DNA of 64,000 nt from Leptoclinus maculatus (lineage: Eukaryota; Chordata; Actinopteri; Perciformes; Stichaeidae). The notes beneath the pieces are model-generated. The model was not told the DNA's origin and ran no database searches. It was given only the letters and a program-made list of their open reading frames with translations. Position numbers and translations under genes: made by a program. Positions 35,453-48,375 of this stretch are shown piece after piece; positions within the stretch are counted from its first letter, which is position 1; the number at the start of each line of letters is the position of its first letter. The stretch is from the NCBI GenBank assembly GCA_032191485.1, contig JAVDOI010000006.1:11961850-12025849 (forward strand), read 5' to 3'.

Positions 35453-37363
35453 TCTTCAGAATCACTAGGAAAGAGAAGACCGACTACAAGTTTTATGTGC
35501 CTTTTTGTTTTAGAGTTATCAATCCTCGATGTCGAGAGCAGTTTTATTTTAAATAACAGGTTGATTGTTAGTGTTGATGTTTGTTTTGTCCAGCTGCATA
35601 GTTCGGTTTGGTACAGTGGACACATTAAAACACTTAATCTTGCTTTTATAATATTCTACATGTATGGTTTATTAAATCAGATGAAAAATGGAAAGAGTAT
35701 CGTCTGTCAGTCATCAACACAAATGATGGATGAATAAATGTGTCTCTTGTGTATCACATTTAAAAAGAGGGATGTGTTGAGATACAGACATGACACCCTT
35801 TTGCCAGGTTCTTAGTCAAAGCTTTGTTTCCAAGAGGTTTAGAGCCTCTTCAGAAAATTTTCATGGTTGTGTGTTTCTGTTAATTAAAAGCTACAAGGTA
35901 GCAGGACGGACACGAGCGTCACAGCAGTTTGTCATTTGCTGTTTCACATAGTAGTTCTTTAGATTTGAACAGGAAGTTTTCCAGCCTTGTTCTGGGAGTT
36001 GGTCATTTATTCTGCCCTATGTTACATTTGTTCTACTGCAATTGCTAAAACAGTTTCTGAAACTAGGGTTCTCCTTTTCAAAAAACACAAATATACACAA
36101 AATGGTCAATAGATGAGCTACATGAGTTAGTGGTTTAGATTACCATGCTGTACCAAGCAATTATCACTTGGCAGTAATAAAGTATCTTGTAATACAAGTA
36201 CCAGTTGTTGTTTCTTGGCAATTACAAAACCTGTAATAAAACATTTAAACCTGTTACAGTGGTTGTACGGGTAGAGACACTAAAACACTCAGAAAGCTCA
36301 AACCAGCATTTAAGACAGTGATTGTTAATTAGCTCTCCAGCTAATTCTGGCACATTGTCATTGAGATTAAACTGAAATGTTGATTAATGTGAACTGTTCC
36401 TGGTAAATAAATATATATATTCAATACATGTAAACCTTCATTTTCACACAAAGGTGCAGTTCGTTTAGGAGCAGAATGAATGTTTCTTACTGATTTGTTT
36501 TCAAATGCAAGCGGACTAGAGACGTATATTACAACATTAACGCCTCAAAACCAGTTCACCTTGTATCACCGACTCAAAGGGGAACAATTATACCTCTGTG
36601 TGTTTCCCCACCCCTTCATAATGCCTCCATTTCACCCAAAATCTGGACCGTGATTTGTTTGTTTGTTTTGGTTAAAGAGTAGACAGAGAGACAAAAGATG
36701 AGTTGATCCTTTATTTTTGCAGGCACATGTGGGTCTCTGAAGATGAATAAGAAGAATTAATAACAAACCAATTCACAGGATATGAGAGGCTCATTTGTGG
36801 GCAATTTTTACAATGAAGATCAATTAAAACTAGACATTAATTTCACTACAATTTTGCACATTTGAGAGTGGAAAATCAATATTAAACTAGTTTTCTCACA
36901 CGCCAAAGTAACGTCAAACATTTACATGATCATTCGTAGTAGTAGTAGTAGTAGTTTGACAAAATCATAACTCCAGTTCCATATATGACTATAATCAACA
37001 TATCAGCTTCATAATGTGGTAATGTGATGGAAGCTGAACCAACTCTATAAATGATGAAGACCCTGGGATGTGGTTGAAAGCTCCAAAAGATCTTGGGTGA
37101 ATTTTACACGGTTTCACCTGATGAACAGTCTGTTTTTTAGTTTGTAATGACGGACATCAGTAGATTCTCTAAGATTTAGTGACTAAATGAGTCACAGTCT
37201 GAGTAACCGTGTTCTAAGAGCCTTAAGCTAAAGAATATATCAAATTAAGAAAGACAAGACCAACACGTCTACAGGCTAATTTCTAAATATTTACCATCTA
37301 ATAATTAAAGTGGAAATTGGAAGGCATTGAGACAGCAATTTTTTTATTCTTGATCCATGATCT
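35453..37363. other. Intergenic sequence between tatdn2 and ghrl
   Basis: It holds the tatdn2 3' UTR (to about 35750) and then AT-rich DNA with no gene. A short (GTA)n run lies near 36938-36955. Confidence 0.5.
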
Positions 37364-38126
37364 TCAACGTTGGGATGGTCTCTCTGAAACAAGATGAATC
37401 ATGTTAAAAAAATAACATTTAAAAATTGTAAATTTAATTATTTGACTATATATTGGCTAAAAGGACGTTTTTAATGTATAAAACACAGGAATTAGACAAA
37501 CCTGCAGCCTCCTCTGTGCTTCCCAGCAGACGCTGAATGATCTCCAGCAGCGCTGCACCGTACTGCTCAAAGTCCTCCTCTCTCACGGTGAAGCCAATGT
37601 CAAAGGGGGCACTTATCTAGTCAGAGGAGAGGAAGACCATGCCGTTATCGGGAGGATTTTGGGTGACGCGGTGTAGTCGTGAGTGTGATTTCCACTCACT
37701 GTGTTGTGGTTGTCCTCAGCGGGCTGACTAGGCTCCTCCATGACTTGGCGGCCGACTCTGGGAGGCTTCCCCTTGTTCTGTGGTCGACCCAGAGCAGAAA
37801 GATCTCATGATTGTAAGCAAAACACTTTCACATTAGAGGTTCAAATGCAGTAAATGAGATAACATACTGTAATTCCCAGGTCTTGAATAAAGTCTATGAT
37901 TTCACTATCCATACAGCCCTGAATTCATCGCATGTAATGCGTCAAATTTGAATAAAGAGTTAAAGAATGAATCCAAATGTGTTGAATGGCTGTCGGAGAG
38001 GAAGCATCTTACCTGAGGTTTTTGTGAAGGGCTGAGATAGCTGGAGCCTGCGCTGGTGGACTTGCACCACAAGGTCAGAGAGCACAACAGGAAGACGAGC
38101 AAACAGGTGTTTCTCTTCACAAACAT
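37364..38126 (-). CDS. ghrl: Ghrelin/obestatin preprohormone
   Basis: Ghrelin is the stomach peptide that, once acylated on Ser3, activates the growth hormone secretagogue receptor. Four coding exons on the minus strand, 38126-38013, 37777-37700, 37616-37502 and 37383-37364, give 108 residues. Residues 1-26 are a signal peptide (LLVFLLCSLTLW core). The mature peptide begins GSSYLSPSQKPQ at 27 and ends ...KPPRV at 46, followed by G47-R48. In fish ghrelins this Gly-Arg gives a C-terminally amidated 20-residue peptide. The acylation serine is S29. Residue 4 of the peptide is Tyr; the Phe usual in vertebrates is absent. The C-terminal propeptide has the conserved FDIGFTVREEDFEQYGAALL region and ends ERPSQR. 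Its place beside tatdn2 on the opposite strand matches the human GHRL-TATDN2 arrangement. Confidence 0.96.
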
Positions 38127-39241
38127 GGTGGAGTTAAAATCTCTGTCTGATCTACTGCACAAAGTATGACAATCTACAGTGTGAAGAGTTGAAACGATTG
38201 ATCTGCTAATCTGATATTAACAGCGATTAGTTCTGTTTCCTTCCTTTGTTGGGGAGCTTGTGGCTTCATACCTTTATATACCTTTCATCCTCTTTCATTT
38301 TGGTTCACAAATGCATTACATATAATAGTAACGTGCAGTCGTATCTTGGTAGCATTGGACTGTTCAAATGTTTAAAGTGATAACAAAGTGGGCATTTCTC
38401 TGTTGTAACCTAATAGCAAGCCTCCTGATCCTCTTATCTATTCAATGTGATGATGCAGACGATGGTATCGCTGTCATAGAGATGCTGATAACTGGGACAT
38501 GCGTGTCTACAGCAACATGCCAATATTGAGCTATTGTTCCACGAGTGCAATACACGTGGAAATTATGACAAATAATGTTTACTCAGGGGAACAAATCAAC
38601 ACAGTTAGATATTAAGCTTAACATTGAACAGGCACACTGCTCAAACAGTTAAGAACGCTCCTATAATGTGTCTTAACTGAGGAATTTAACTAAATCTGAG
38701 GCCATACATGTACATTTGATAAGATTAAAACTTGTAATGCTACCAATTTTTAAAAGATATCAAACCTATTTGAGATAAGCTAAAACAGAGCATTCTGATC
38801 CTTGATTAATCATTGTTCATATAATGTAATGTGTGATATCTGTGAAATTATGATGTTTCATAGCTTTATCAAATGGGACTTTGACATTTTCAGAACAATA
38901 TTCATTCATGTAATACTTAAAGCCTTGTACAATTATTTAGCACAAAAAAGCTTAAGTGTCATGATGAGTGTTAGTCGGTCTATCTTGAAGATGAAAACCT
39001 CACACAGTTAAAATACGAGCATGTGTGTAACTCTTTACTACACTCTGAGGGGTGTGAAAAATCTTTAATGATGAATATTGTATTTTTATGAATAAAACAC
39101 AAATTACTTACATATTACTTTTTTTTTACTTTTATAATGTAATTTATCTGCTTTGCATATATTGTTATTGCTTTTACTGTTTCTGTTTTTACCATGCAAA
39201 GTGCCTTTAAATACCTTTTAAAGAGCTATACAAAATAAATG

Positions 39242-39284
<43 letters not shown>

Positions 39285-39910
39285 GTTACTTAGTATTAGA
39301 ACTTCCTCCAAGGCATTAATGTCCAAAACTTAAGGATTATACTACAGGAGAGGCAAAGTGGTATACTTTTCTAAATGCTGGACAGAGGACCTGATATTGA
39401 CATGACCTCATGCTGGATATAATTAACATAAACCAGCTGAGAGGACGTACTGAATCTAACACCACATACTGACAGATGAAGAGGGAGGAAGCATCATCAG
39501 GGGCAAGGTTACAATCAAAGCTGCTCCCAAATACTTTACACACATTTGGTCGGTCTAGCACAACAGAAACATTTGATTTCCTTGCTTTTGAGGCCTTGGA
39601 GCTTGGATCGGGTTGCAGTTTTCTTCCCAGGAGGATGATGTTCACAAAAAACGTGAGACTGTGGACAGGCACACACTTATTACCTTTTCACTTCCACAGA
39701 ATCTGGCTTTTCTTTGTTGTAGGCAATGCTGAGATCAAACAAAAGACAAAGTTGCACATGAGACAGAAATAAATGAAACAGATACAGGTCATGAAGACTT
39801 TTTGGGGGGTTGAGAGAGAGAGAAAAAGGCATCAGAGCAGAGCAGATTGGGATCGATGGATACTGTGCTTACATTTAAACGCCCACTAGGTGGCTGTAAA
39901 GTCAGATTCT
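38127..39910. other. Intergenic sequence between ghrl and ccdc174
   Basis: The ghrl promoter lies at the left (a TATATA run at 38275-38281 on the plus strand reads TATATA on the minus strand as well). Frames of about 100 codons at 39337-39672 (minus) and 39476-39772 (plus) oppose each other and resemble nothing I know. No other gene is visible. Confidence 0.5.
39243..39284. repeat. (ATT)14 microsatellite
   Basis: An uninterrupted trinucleotide tract. Confidence 0.95.
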
Positions 39911-39920
39911 ACTCGCGAGA
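39911..39920 (+). promoter_or_regulatory. CGCG promoter element upstream of ccdc174
   Basis: ACTCGCGAGA differs at one base from TCTCGCGAGA, the palindromic element of many housekeeping promoters, and lies about 90 bp upstream of the ccdc174 start codon. Confidence 0.45.
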
Positions 39921-40004
39921 GAAGAAAAAACCAACGAAGAAGTCAGGCACAGTTACCACAGCATTACCCGAACAATATAACAGCGTAGAAAACAAGTCGT
40001 GGAC

Positions 40005-43000
40005 ATGGATAAGAAGAAAGCCTTCGCTGTGACTGCTACATCTGTGAGTTGCATTGAGATGCATCTTTATAAGCATGTTATTGACTGCGTGACATTAAAT
40101 ACACGATAAAAACAGCTAACGTTAGCTAACCTATCAGGCGACATGCTAGCATTTTGTGACTCAGCTTAGCTAGAAAATAAAACATTTGTTGTTTATTCGT
40201 TCCCCTGTATTTCAGTAATAAACTCTTTCTTGCAGCTGGTGGACCTTAAAGCTGAACTGTACAGAAAGCAGGAACAATTCAAACAGGAAAAACTTGGGCA
40301 TGAAAACACTGGTGCTGGATTCACATCAAAATCCAAAGTCAAGGTACAGTATGTGTGTTGATTTTGGGACATGTTTTTAGCTGTTTCTATAGCTACAGAT
40401 TGACTAACCAGGGTGTCATGTGTTCATCGTCCTGTGTAGAAACCTAATGTCTGGACTCAACAAAACGCTGGTGTTTCTGCAAGAGCTGAGAAAGACGCGG
40501 AGCAGCTGGCTGAGGAGCAGAGCAGCCTTGACACATCAAAGTGAGTTCAACACATCACGCAGTAGATCTACTGTTGAGATACTGTGGTGAGCAAAACCTC
40601 TGACTCCCCGTGTGTCTTCTCATAACAGACGCAAGTTGGAGGAGAAGGCCAAACTCTATGAGCAAATGATAAAAGGAGACTTTCCAGGTTGGTGGTTTAT
40701 AAATGATATCTCTCGGATTGTTTAGTTGTACGACGGAATGTATTTACTTTGTGATCCTGTTGTCTTGTGATACCTCAGATGAAGAAACAGAGGGACTGTT
40801 CCTGGTTGATTTCACCCAGAAGATTATTGACAAAAGGAGAGAAACACAGAAGGAAACCGAAAGAGACGTTGAGGAAAGAGACACCTCGTCTCCCGTCCTT
40901 CCTCCTCAAAACCCAGACGAGGAATGGTAACGTCAGATTCAATCGATTACATGTTTGATTTAGCAAATATAAAGTTGAGGCAGTATGTTATTTAAAAGTA
41001 GATACGTTAACTATATACACAAAAAAACAAAACACTGACCAATCCCAGTAATTTAGTTTAAACTAGTACCATTAAAACCGGCACTACTAACCTCAAAAAC
41101 ACGTCTTTTAATTACAACATTCTAATAAAAAAAGTAAAAATGTATTCATTACATAATTAAGATAATGCTTAAAGCATTAAACCATTTAAAACTATTGGTA
41201 AACTGTTCTCCTTCTGCATTGTTTCTCTGTAGGGTGGACTATGTGGACGCTTTGGGCAGATCTCGAAAATGCATGAAGAAAGACCTGCCAGGTTTTAAGA
41301 AAATGGACCAAGACATTCATGGCAAAGGGTAAATATTCTACAAATAAACACTCTAAAGGTTCCCCTAATGGTTTCTGGATGTTGGTGTCATACTGGGAAC
41401 TGCAACTCTTTTGGTTTTGACTATTCCACGTAGAAACCCTTCAGCTGATAAGACCTTGCTGTCGGAGGACATGCGTCGAGAGCTGCAGAGGCAGGAGTGG
41501 GAGAGGGAGGAAGAGGAGGCAATGAAGAGGCCCGTCGGACCGCTCCACTACGAGGATATCAGGGGACAAGGTTACTGTTAAATCATATCTAAAACGCTTG
41601 TGCACACGTTTGAAACGAAGGGTTTTTGGTTTGTAAGTCTTCCGCTGTAGAAATCATTTTGTGTGTGTGTCTGTTCATCTCAGAGGCTCGAGATCTCGGT
41701 GTCGGTTACTTTGCGTTCGCTCACGATGAAGAGCAGCGCAGAAAGCAGAGAGAAACTCTGGACATGCTGAGAGACCAGGTGAGCTGCCGAGCTATGGACG
41801 GATGGAAACACAGAAGTATTTGTCTTTAGTGTGTCTTTGTCCCTTGATAACCATTCACCCCACACTACAAGCATACTCTCATATCCACAATGTACTGGAC
41901 ACACAGAAATATCTTGTCCATGTGCATCTTTGTTACGTCTTTGTTGTTTACAGAGTTCGCTCCATATTGATACACACTTACAGTCCTTGTGCACATTATA
42001 TATATATATAAATATATATGTATTTGATGAATAAAATCCATTTTGAGTGCAAACGGATGAATAATGTCCCCGTCAGTTTTTGCTCAGCCCTTGTTTCTCT
42101 TTGTCCTTCAGACAACCAATCAGCGCACCAAGAGGGAACACCTGAAGGACAAGAGGCAGACCATCCTGCGGGCCCGATTGAACAAAGTGAAGCAGAGGAA
42201 GAGGAACAAGGGAAAGCTGGATGGCACTGAGGACAACCAGGGAGAGGAGGAGAATGAAGGTTAGGATCCACAGCGACCTCAGATCAAACGCAGCCACGGC
42301 CTTTATTTGGTATCAAATAGTTGGAGCTATTTGCTTATAAAGTCTGTTTGCATACTGCAGTTCAACGGATTGTTTTGAATTCTTTGTCCTAGGAGGGGAG
42401 GACGAAGGTGAAATTATAGGACCCTCGCCTCCACCAGAGGACCCCCCAGAAGTCAGCACATTAAAGAAGGTGGTAGTGGAGATCCAGGAAAGGAAGGACA
42501 GCAAACCAGGAGTTCCTCATGTCAGAGAATGGGACAGAGGCAAAGGTAATCCTTATTATTTAATGGTCCATATTAAACATTACATCATGACATGAAGGGA
42601 ATGTCCAGCAAAAGTAGGACATGTACGTTTATGCTGTAATTCTAGGATGAAAAAGCAGTGGTGTAAAAGTCTGAGTAAAGTAAAATACAACAGAAAATAA
42701 AAAAATGAATAATTGCTGAATTCCATTTAGCTGCTTCAGTTTCAGTGTCGTGGTGTTATGCATGACTCAAACTGTCAAACTGTCATGGACACGTAAATAG
42801 AGTCGAGCCATCGTTAATGTTCACTAACACCTGTGTTCTTCCTCATGTGTCCAGTCAAAATGTCTGTTGTGGTCAAAATAAAGTGAAGCACTTCAAATAC
42901 TTTACAACCATCCTTTGACCCGTGCCTTTGGAAAGCTGGCGAAATTTGCAGTCAATGGTGAAAATTATTTGAAGGAAAATGTGATTTTCATTATTTCGAT

Positions 43001-44095
43001 TTCGATTTAGTGAGAGCCTCTTGCATTTTTACATTACCTAAAAGTAGGGATGGCTACCGAAACTCTGTATTAAAAGGTTGAATTATTGATAAGCTCCGAC
43101 GTAACTGGTGCTTTTTATTAGTACGTTTTGCTGTAATTTAATATCACGCTGAAGTGAGCATTTCCACTTCTTTCTCTGTCGGGCTGAGCTCCTCCAACTG
43201 CACACACAGTACATTCAGGTGCTTCATCTCCACTCTCTTTAAGTTACCATCCAATGAATCTGTTGGAATGTCAAGTTATGGGTTGGAAAGTTAGAAGTAT
43301 GGATATAATCGTGTCCGTGCCGGTGGTTAAGCTTTTTCAAGATTAAAGAAAAGCTCTTTCTGTCCGTTGTCAAATACTTGACTTCTTTAACCTCTTTTAC
43401 TGTTTCTTGCAGAGTTTATGTTTACCGAGTGGAAAACTCGGTGTCGCGAAGAGCGAGAGTCCGATTTTGCCCCTCCCTCTGCCTACTTTTCTGAGAGGAA
43501 GAGAGAAAGACCAGGGAAGATCAAAACTCAGGAGAATAAATCCAAGATGTCCTTTAAGTGGACCAAAGGCCCAGAAGAAACCTCTGAGAGCAAGGAGGAA
43601 CCACAATCTCCGCCTAAAACGGCTCCTTCACCTCCTTTACCTCCTTCACCTCCTTTACCTCCTTCACCTCCTCCACCTCCACAAAATCTTCCACCTCCAT
43701 CACAACCACAGACTTCACCGCCGTCATCACCTTCCGATCACCCAGCAGCTGAAGCTCCTGCGTCTGCTCCTCCTTTTAATCCCCAGTATACCGCTCCATT
43801 TTATCCTCCGTTTACTTCTCCTCAGTTTGCTGGACCACATCACCTGCTTCCTCCGTTTTCCCCACAATACCCAAACCAGTATCCCCACCAGTATTTCCAC
43901 CAGTATGCACCCCAGTATCCCCACCAGTATTTCCACCAGTATGCACCCCAGTATCCACCTCAGTATCCCCCCCAGTATCCACCTCAGCTGCAGCCTCAGC
44001 CTCAGCAGCTCCTGCAGCCTATAGACCTCAGCCAGGCCAGACAGCCGGCAGAGAGTCTGGACGACTTGCTGTCCTTCTACAGGAACATTAACTGA
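40005..44095 (+). CDS. ccdc174: Coiled-coil domain-containing protein 174
   Basis: CCDC174 is a nuclear protein linked to RNA processing through the exon-junction complex factor EIF4A3. Eleven coding exons, 40005-40043, 40236-40343, 40440-40540, 40629-40687, 40779-40926, 41233-41328, 41434-41570, 41684-41778, 42112-42259, 42393-42545 and 43413-44095, give 588 residues (human 467). Family blocks include SLVDLKAELYRKQEQFKQEK, LFLVDFTQKIIDKR, EEWVDYVDALGRSRKCM, GPLHYEDIRGQEARDLGVGY and PHVREWDRGKEF. The middle is highly charged and helical (coiled coil). The extra length lies in the last exon: a proline-rich stretch and a run of Q-Y-P/Q-Y-F/Q-Y-A repeats, including two exact 36-bp units at 43883-43954. 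The end LDDLLSFYRNIN matches the family's terminal LDDMISYY motif. Poly(A) signal at 44195-44200. Confidence 0.95.
43883..43954 (+). repeat. Two exact 36-bp tandem units inside ccdc174
   Basis: Each unit starts CCCCACCAGTATTTCCACCA and encodes 12 residues rich in Gln-Tyr-Pro. It is followed by shorter CCTCAGTAT/CCCCAGTAT units, so the array has grown by slippage in frame. Confidence 0.9.
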
Positions 44096-44462
44096 TCTCT
44101 AAAATGTCATATTTAACGTGTAGTTGCTTCATACTGAGAGTTTAAATACTGCTGTTTCCCCTTTTTTTTTTCTTGTTTAGGAAATCACAGAAACAATAAA
44201 ACACAACTTCTCAGAGTTTTAGAATTGAATAAATATCAGGAATTTAACTGGACATTGTTCTGACTTTTTTTGTTGAAAAAAGTATATAAAGTATATAAAG
44301 CCTCCACCTCGTGAACTATTTGTGTACTAGCAAGAGGGCATGACATGAAGTGGTCTGTTTGGACATTGAGCTGCAGTATGAACATATCCACCAGATGGAC
44401 CTGTACGCCTCCATTGTGAGAAGATAAGCTGTGAACCATCTGAACTGTTAAATGACATCATT

Positions 44463-44770
44463 CTAGTGCCGCAATTATTTTCATTGTCGATCAATCGGCT
44501 GATTATTTTCCCCATAAATGATCAATTGTTACGTTTTAAAATAGGGAAAACTCCCTCAAGATGACATCTTCAAATGTCTTACGTTGTCCTTCCAGCAATC
44601 CATAACCCAAAGATATTCAGTTTATTCTCACACAACAGAAAGAAAAGCAGCACATTGTCACAACTGAGAAAGATGTTTTTGCTTAAGAACTGACAAACCA
44701 TTTATTGTTTATCAAAACATTTTCTGATTATTCTTTCTGTCAATCGTTGAATCGTTTTAGCTCTAAATAA
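44463..44770. repeat. Interspersed fish repeat (TCAGAAAAT family), long copy
   Basis: Motifs in order are TGCCGCAATTATTTTCATTG, AAGATGACATCTTCAAATGTCTTACG, CCCAAAGATATTCAGTTTA and AACATTTTCTGATTATT. Degraded copies occur near 11.7, 17.9, 30.9 and 34.7 kb. It is non-coding. Confidence 0.7.
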
Positions 44771-45041
44771 TGAGCTAAGTATGAGTGTTTGCATTACAAA
44801 TGTCTCTGTTGTCTCTCATGCCAAATGCTGCTAAGTCATGGCAGCTGGGAAAAGGCAGCAGGTGAAGTTGTGAGTGCATTTTGATTCAGAAATGTCTTTC
44901 TTTTCAGTGAAATGAGTGCAAAAGGGTTTTACTGTACAGCTGAAGTGTAATCCATTAGTATCCTGAACTGAACCTCTTCATTGCTGCTCCTTGATGCCGG
45001 ACCGGACTCATCGTGGTGTTCTTCATCACCTCCTCCCTCAG

Positions 45042-46025
45042 TCCTCCAACAGATCTGTGCCAGTTCCAGTCCCTGTGTATACACGAGCTGGTGAGTCTCC
45101 AACTTAATGTCACTTCCTAAATCCAGGGAAGATCATTTTAATTCAGTTTGAATAATTTCAGCTCCTTCTCACATGCTCCCCACAGTGTTGTCAGAGTGGC
45201 ATCCAAATAATGGAAGTGGGATAATTAATGCTTGAGAGGAACACATTTATCTTCAGCTACATGCCACAAACTCAAAGCCAAGGTCTTCTGTGCTGATATA
45301 TTACCATGTGACTGGTGACTACCTTTTTAAAAAGCACTGTGTAATGTACAGATGGAATCTATTGCAGTAAAAGATGATACAGTAACTTATCACGGTCTTG
45401 TACTGTTAGCAATGTAACCTCAATGCACATCAAAGCAACTATATTGACGAAACAGTCGCCTCCTACTGGCAGAGCATCCGAGTCCTTTGCCTGATGGCAG
45501 GATCAATTACATCGATAAAGTACATTCAGGAATGAAGACATTAGATTACATAAGACAATATTTCTACCAGTGGATCTCGTTAGTTTACAAGTGTTTAAAT
45601 GTGACATCTTCAATTGTCTTACATCAACCTCCGCCCCTGTCTTGGTTCACAGGATCCATCTGGGACCTGAAACACATCAGGAAACAAGAGAGGAGCTATT
45701 CAGAGGAGTTGATAGTTGCCAATATTTTTGCTTAATAAGAGCTGGAACTACAATTTGACCACAGAGCAAAGACCAGATCACCCCATTATCCTCTACATTA
45801 GCTATTTGGCATGATGTCTGGGTCACTTGTTTCCGTAGTAAACAGGTAGTTTGGAACTTTGTGGGTCTCTTTTCGGTGGTTCTCTTCCTGTTGTGGTAGA
45901 TGTTTGACCCCACTATGACCTTAAAAACTGTGTTTATTTCCCTATTTGTTCCTGTAGCCTCAAGTTAGACCAGTTCAACCAGAGTGGGAAATACACACTC
46001 GGATAGCTTCAGCACTGTCCCTCTG
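45042..46025 (+). other. Two exon-like segments of an unidentified gene
   Basis: 45042-45090 has a strong pyrimidine tract and CAG before it and GTGAGT after it. 45958-46025 has a long T-rich tract and TAG before it and GTAAGT after it. Both can be read in one frame with matching phase 0: PPTDLCQFQSLCIHEL joins PQVRPVQPEWEIHTRIAS. I do not recognise the product. In human, to my memory, C3orf20 lies between CCDC174 and FGD5, so these may be exons or relics of its orthologue. I found no further exons with confidence, and chance exon-like signals remain possible. Confidence 0.3.
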
Positions 46026-47474
<1,449 letters not shown>

Positions 47475-48109
47475 GTAGGTGTCAGTTTACGGTTCATATT
47501 GTTTTCGGTGCAGCTATAAAGCTACTGTGGCGCTGGAGCTAATGGAGCCTCTATGAGGACGGTTACGAGGCCTGACACTTGTTCCTCAGTAGTCTTATGT
47601 CCTCTAGACCTGAGCAGGCAATCAATGTTGTCTTAATGGCACTGGAGGTCCTGGATCCAGAGAGGGAGTAAGGAGGAGGTCTGGCCCTGGTTAATGACGC
47701 TTTGAAAGGCAACTAAGGAATGGCCAGGACAATAAACTGTGATGTTTAAAAGCTAAATGAAACTTCAGACATGGTAAGGAGATCAAATGCATCCTTTCAC
47801 AGACCTCATAGATATTAGGATATATTCAGATACACTAGAGTAGTGCAGAGGTTTGAAGCTGAGTTTTTGTGTTATTAGTCTGGTCCTGCCCTGGATTGTG
47901 TCTTTATTGATCTGTTGTTCTTAAAACCAAAAAAATAAAATAAAAAAAATACCAGTCTTGTCCTCAAAAAGTGTTTAATCTGTCTAATGAAGCAAGTTAA
48001 TCAAATAAGGTAACTGAACCTATACCTCTCCTTGAAATGTATTTTTGCATGTAGAAGGATAAAGTGCTATTTGGTTTTGTGGAGCGTTAACATTGACAGA
48101 TTGATATCC

Positions 48110-48375
48110 TTAACGGAATAGTTCAACATTTTGGGAAAATACGCTTATTCGCTTTCTAGAAGAGTTAGATGAGAAGATTGATGTCATTTTAATATTTGTC
48201 TGTTAAATTGGAAGCTACAGCCAGTTAGCTTAGCTTAGCATAAAGACTGCAAACAGAGGGAAACAGCTAGCCTGGTTTTGTCCAAAGGGTAAAAAACATC
48301 CATTCAACAGCTCTATAAAACTCACAGATTAACAAATTATATCTTGTTTGTTTAATCTGTTAAAAAAAACACGAA
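48110..48375. repeat. Interspersed fish repeat with TTAGCTTAGCTTAGCATA core, copy 1
   Basis: Starts AACGGAATAGTTCAACATTT and contains GTTAGATGAGAAGATTGATG, GTTAGCTTAGCTTAGCATAA, AACAGCTAGCCTGGTTTTGT and TTATATCTTGTTTGTTTAAT. A diverged copy in the same orientation is at 53.97-54.24 kb. It is a familiar percomorph repeat without coding capacity. Confidence 0.8.

Noticed and set aside
39337..39772. Opposed frames of about 100 codons on both strands
   Set aside because: They overlap each other, neither shows a known motif, and no splice or poly(A) context fits.
43407..44024. 205-codon open frame rich in Leu/His overlapping the last ccdc174 exon
   Set aside because: It is the alternate frame of a low-complexity Pro/Gln/Tyr repeat, which lacks stops for compositional reasons; the true frame is fixed by splice phase and family match.
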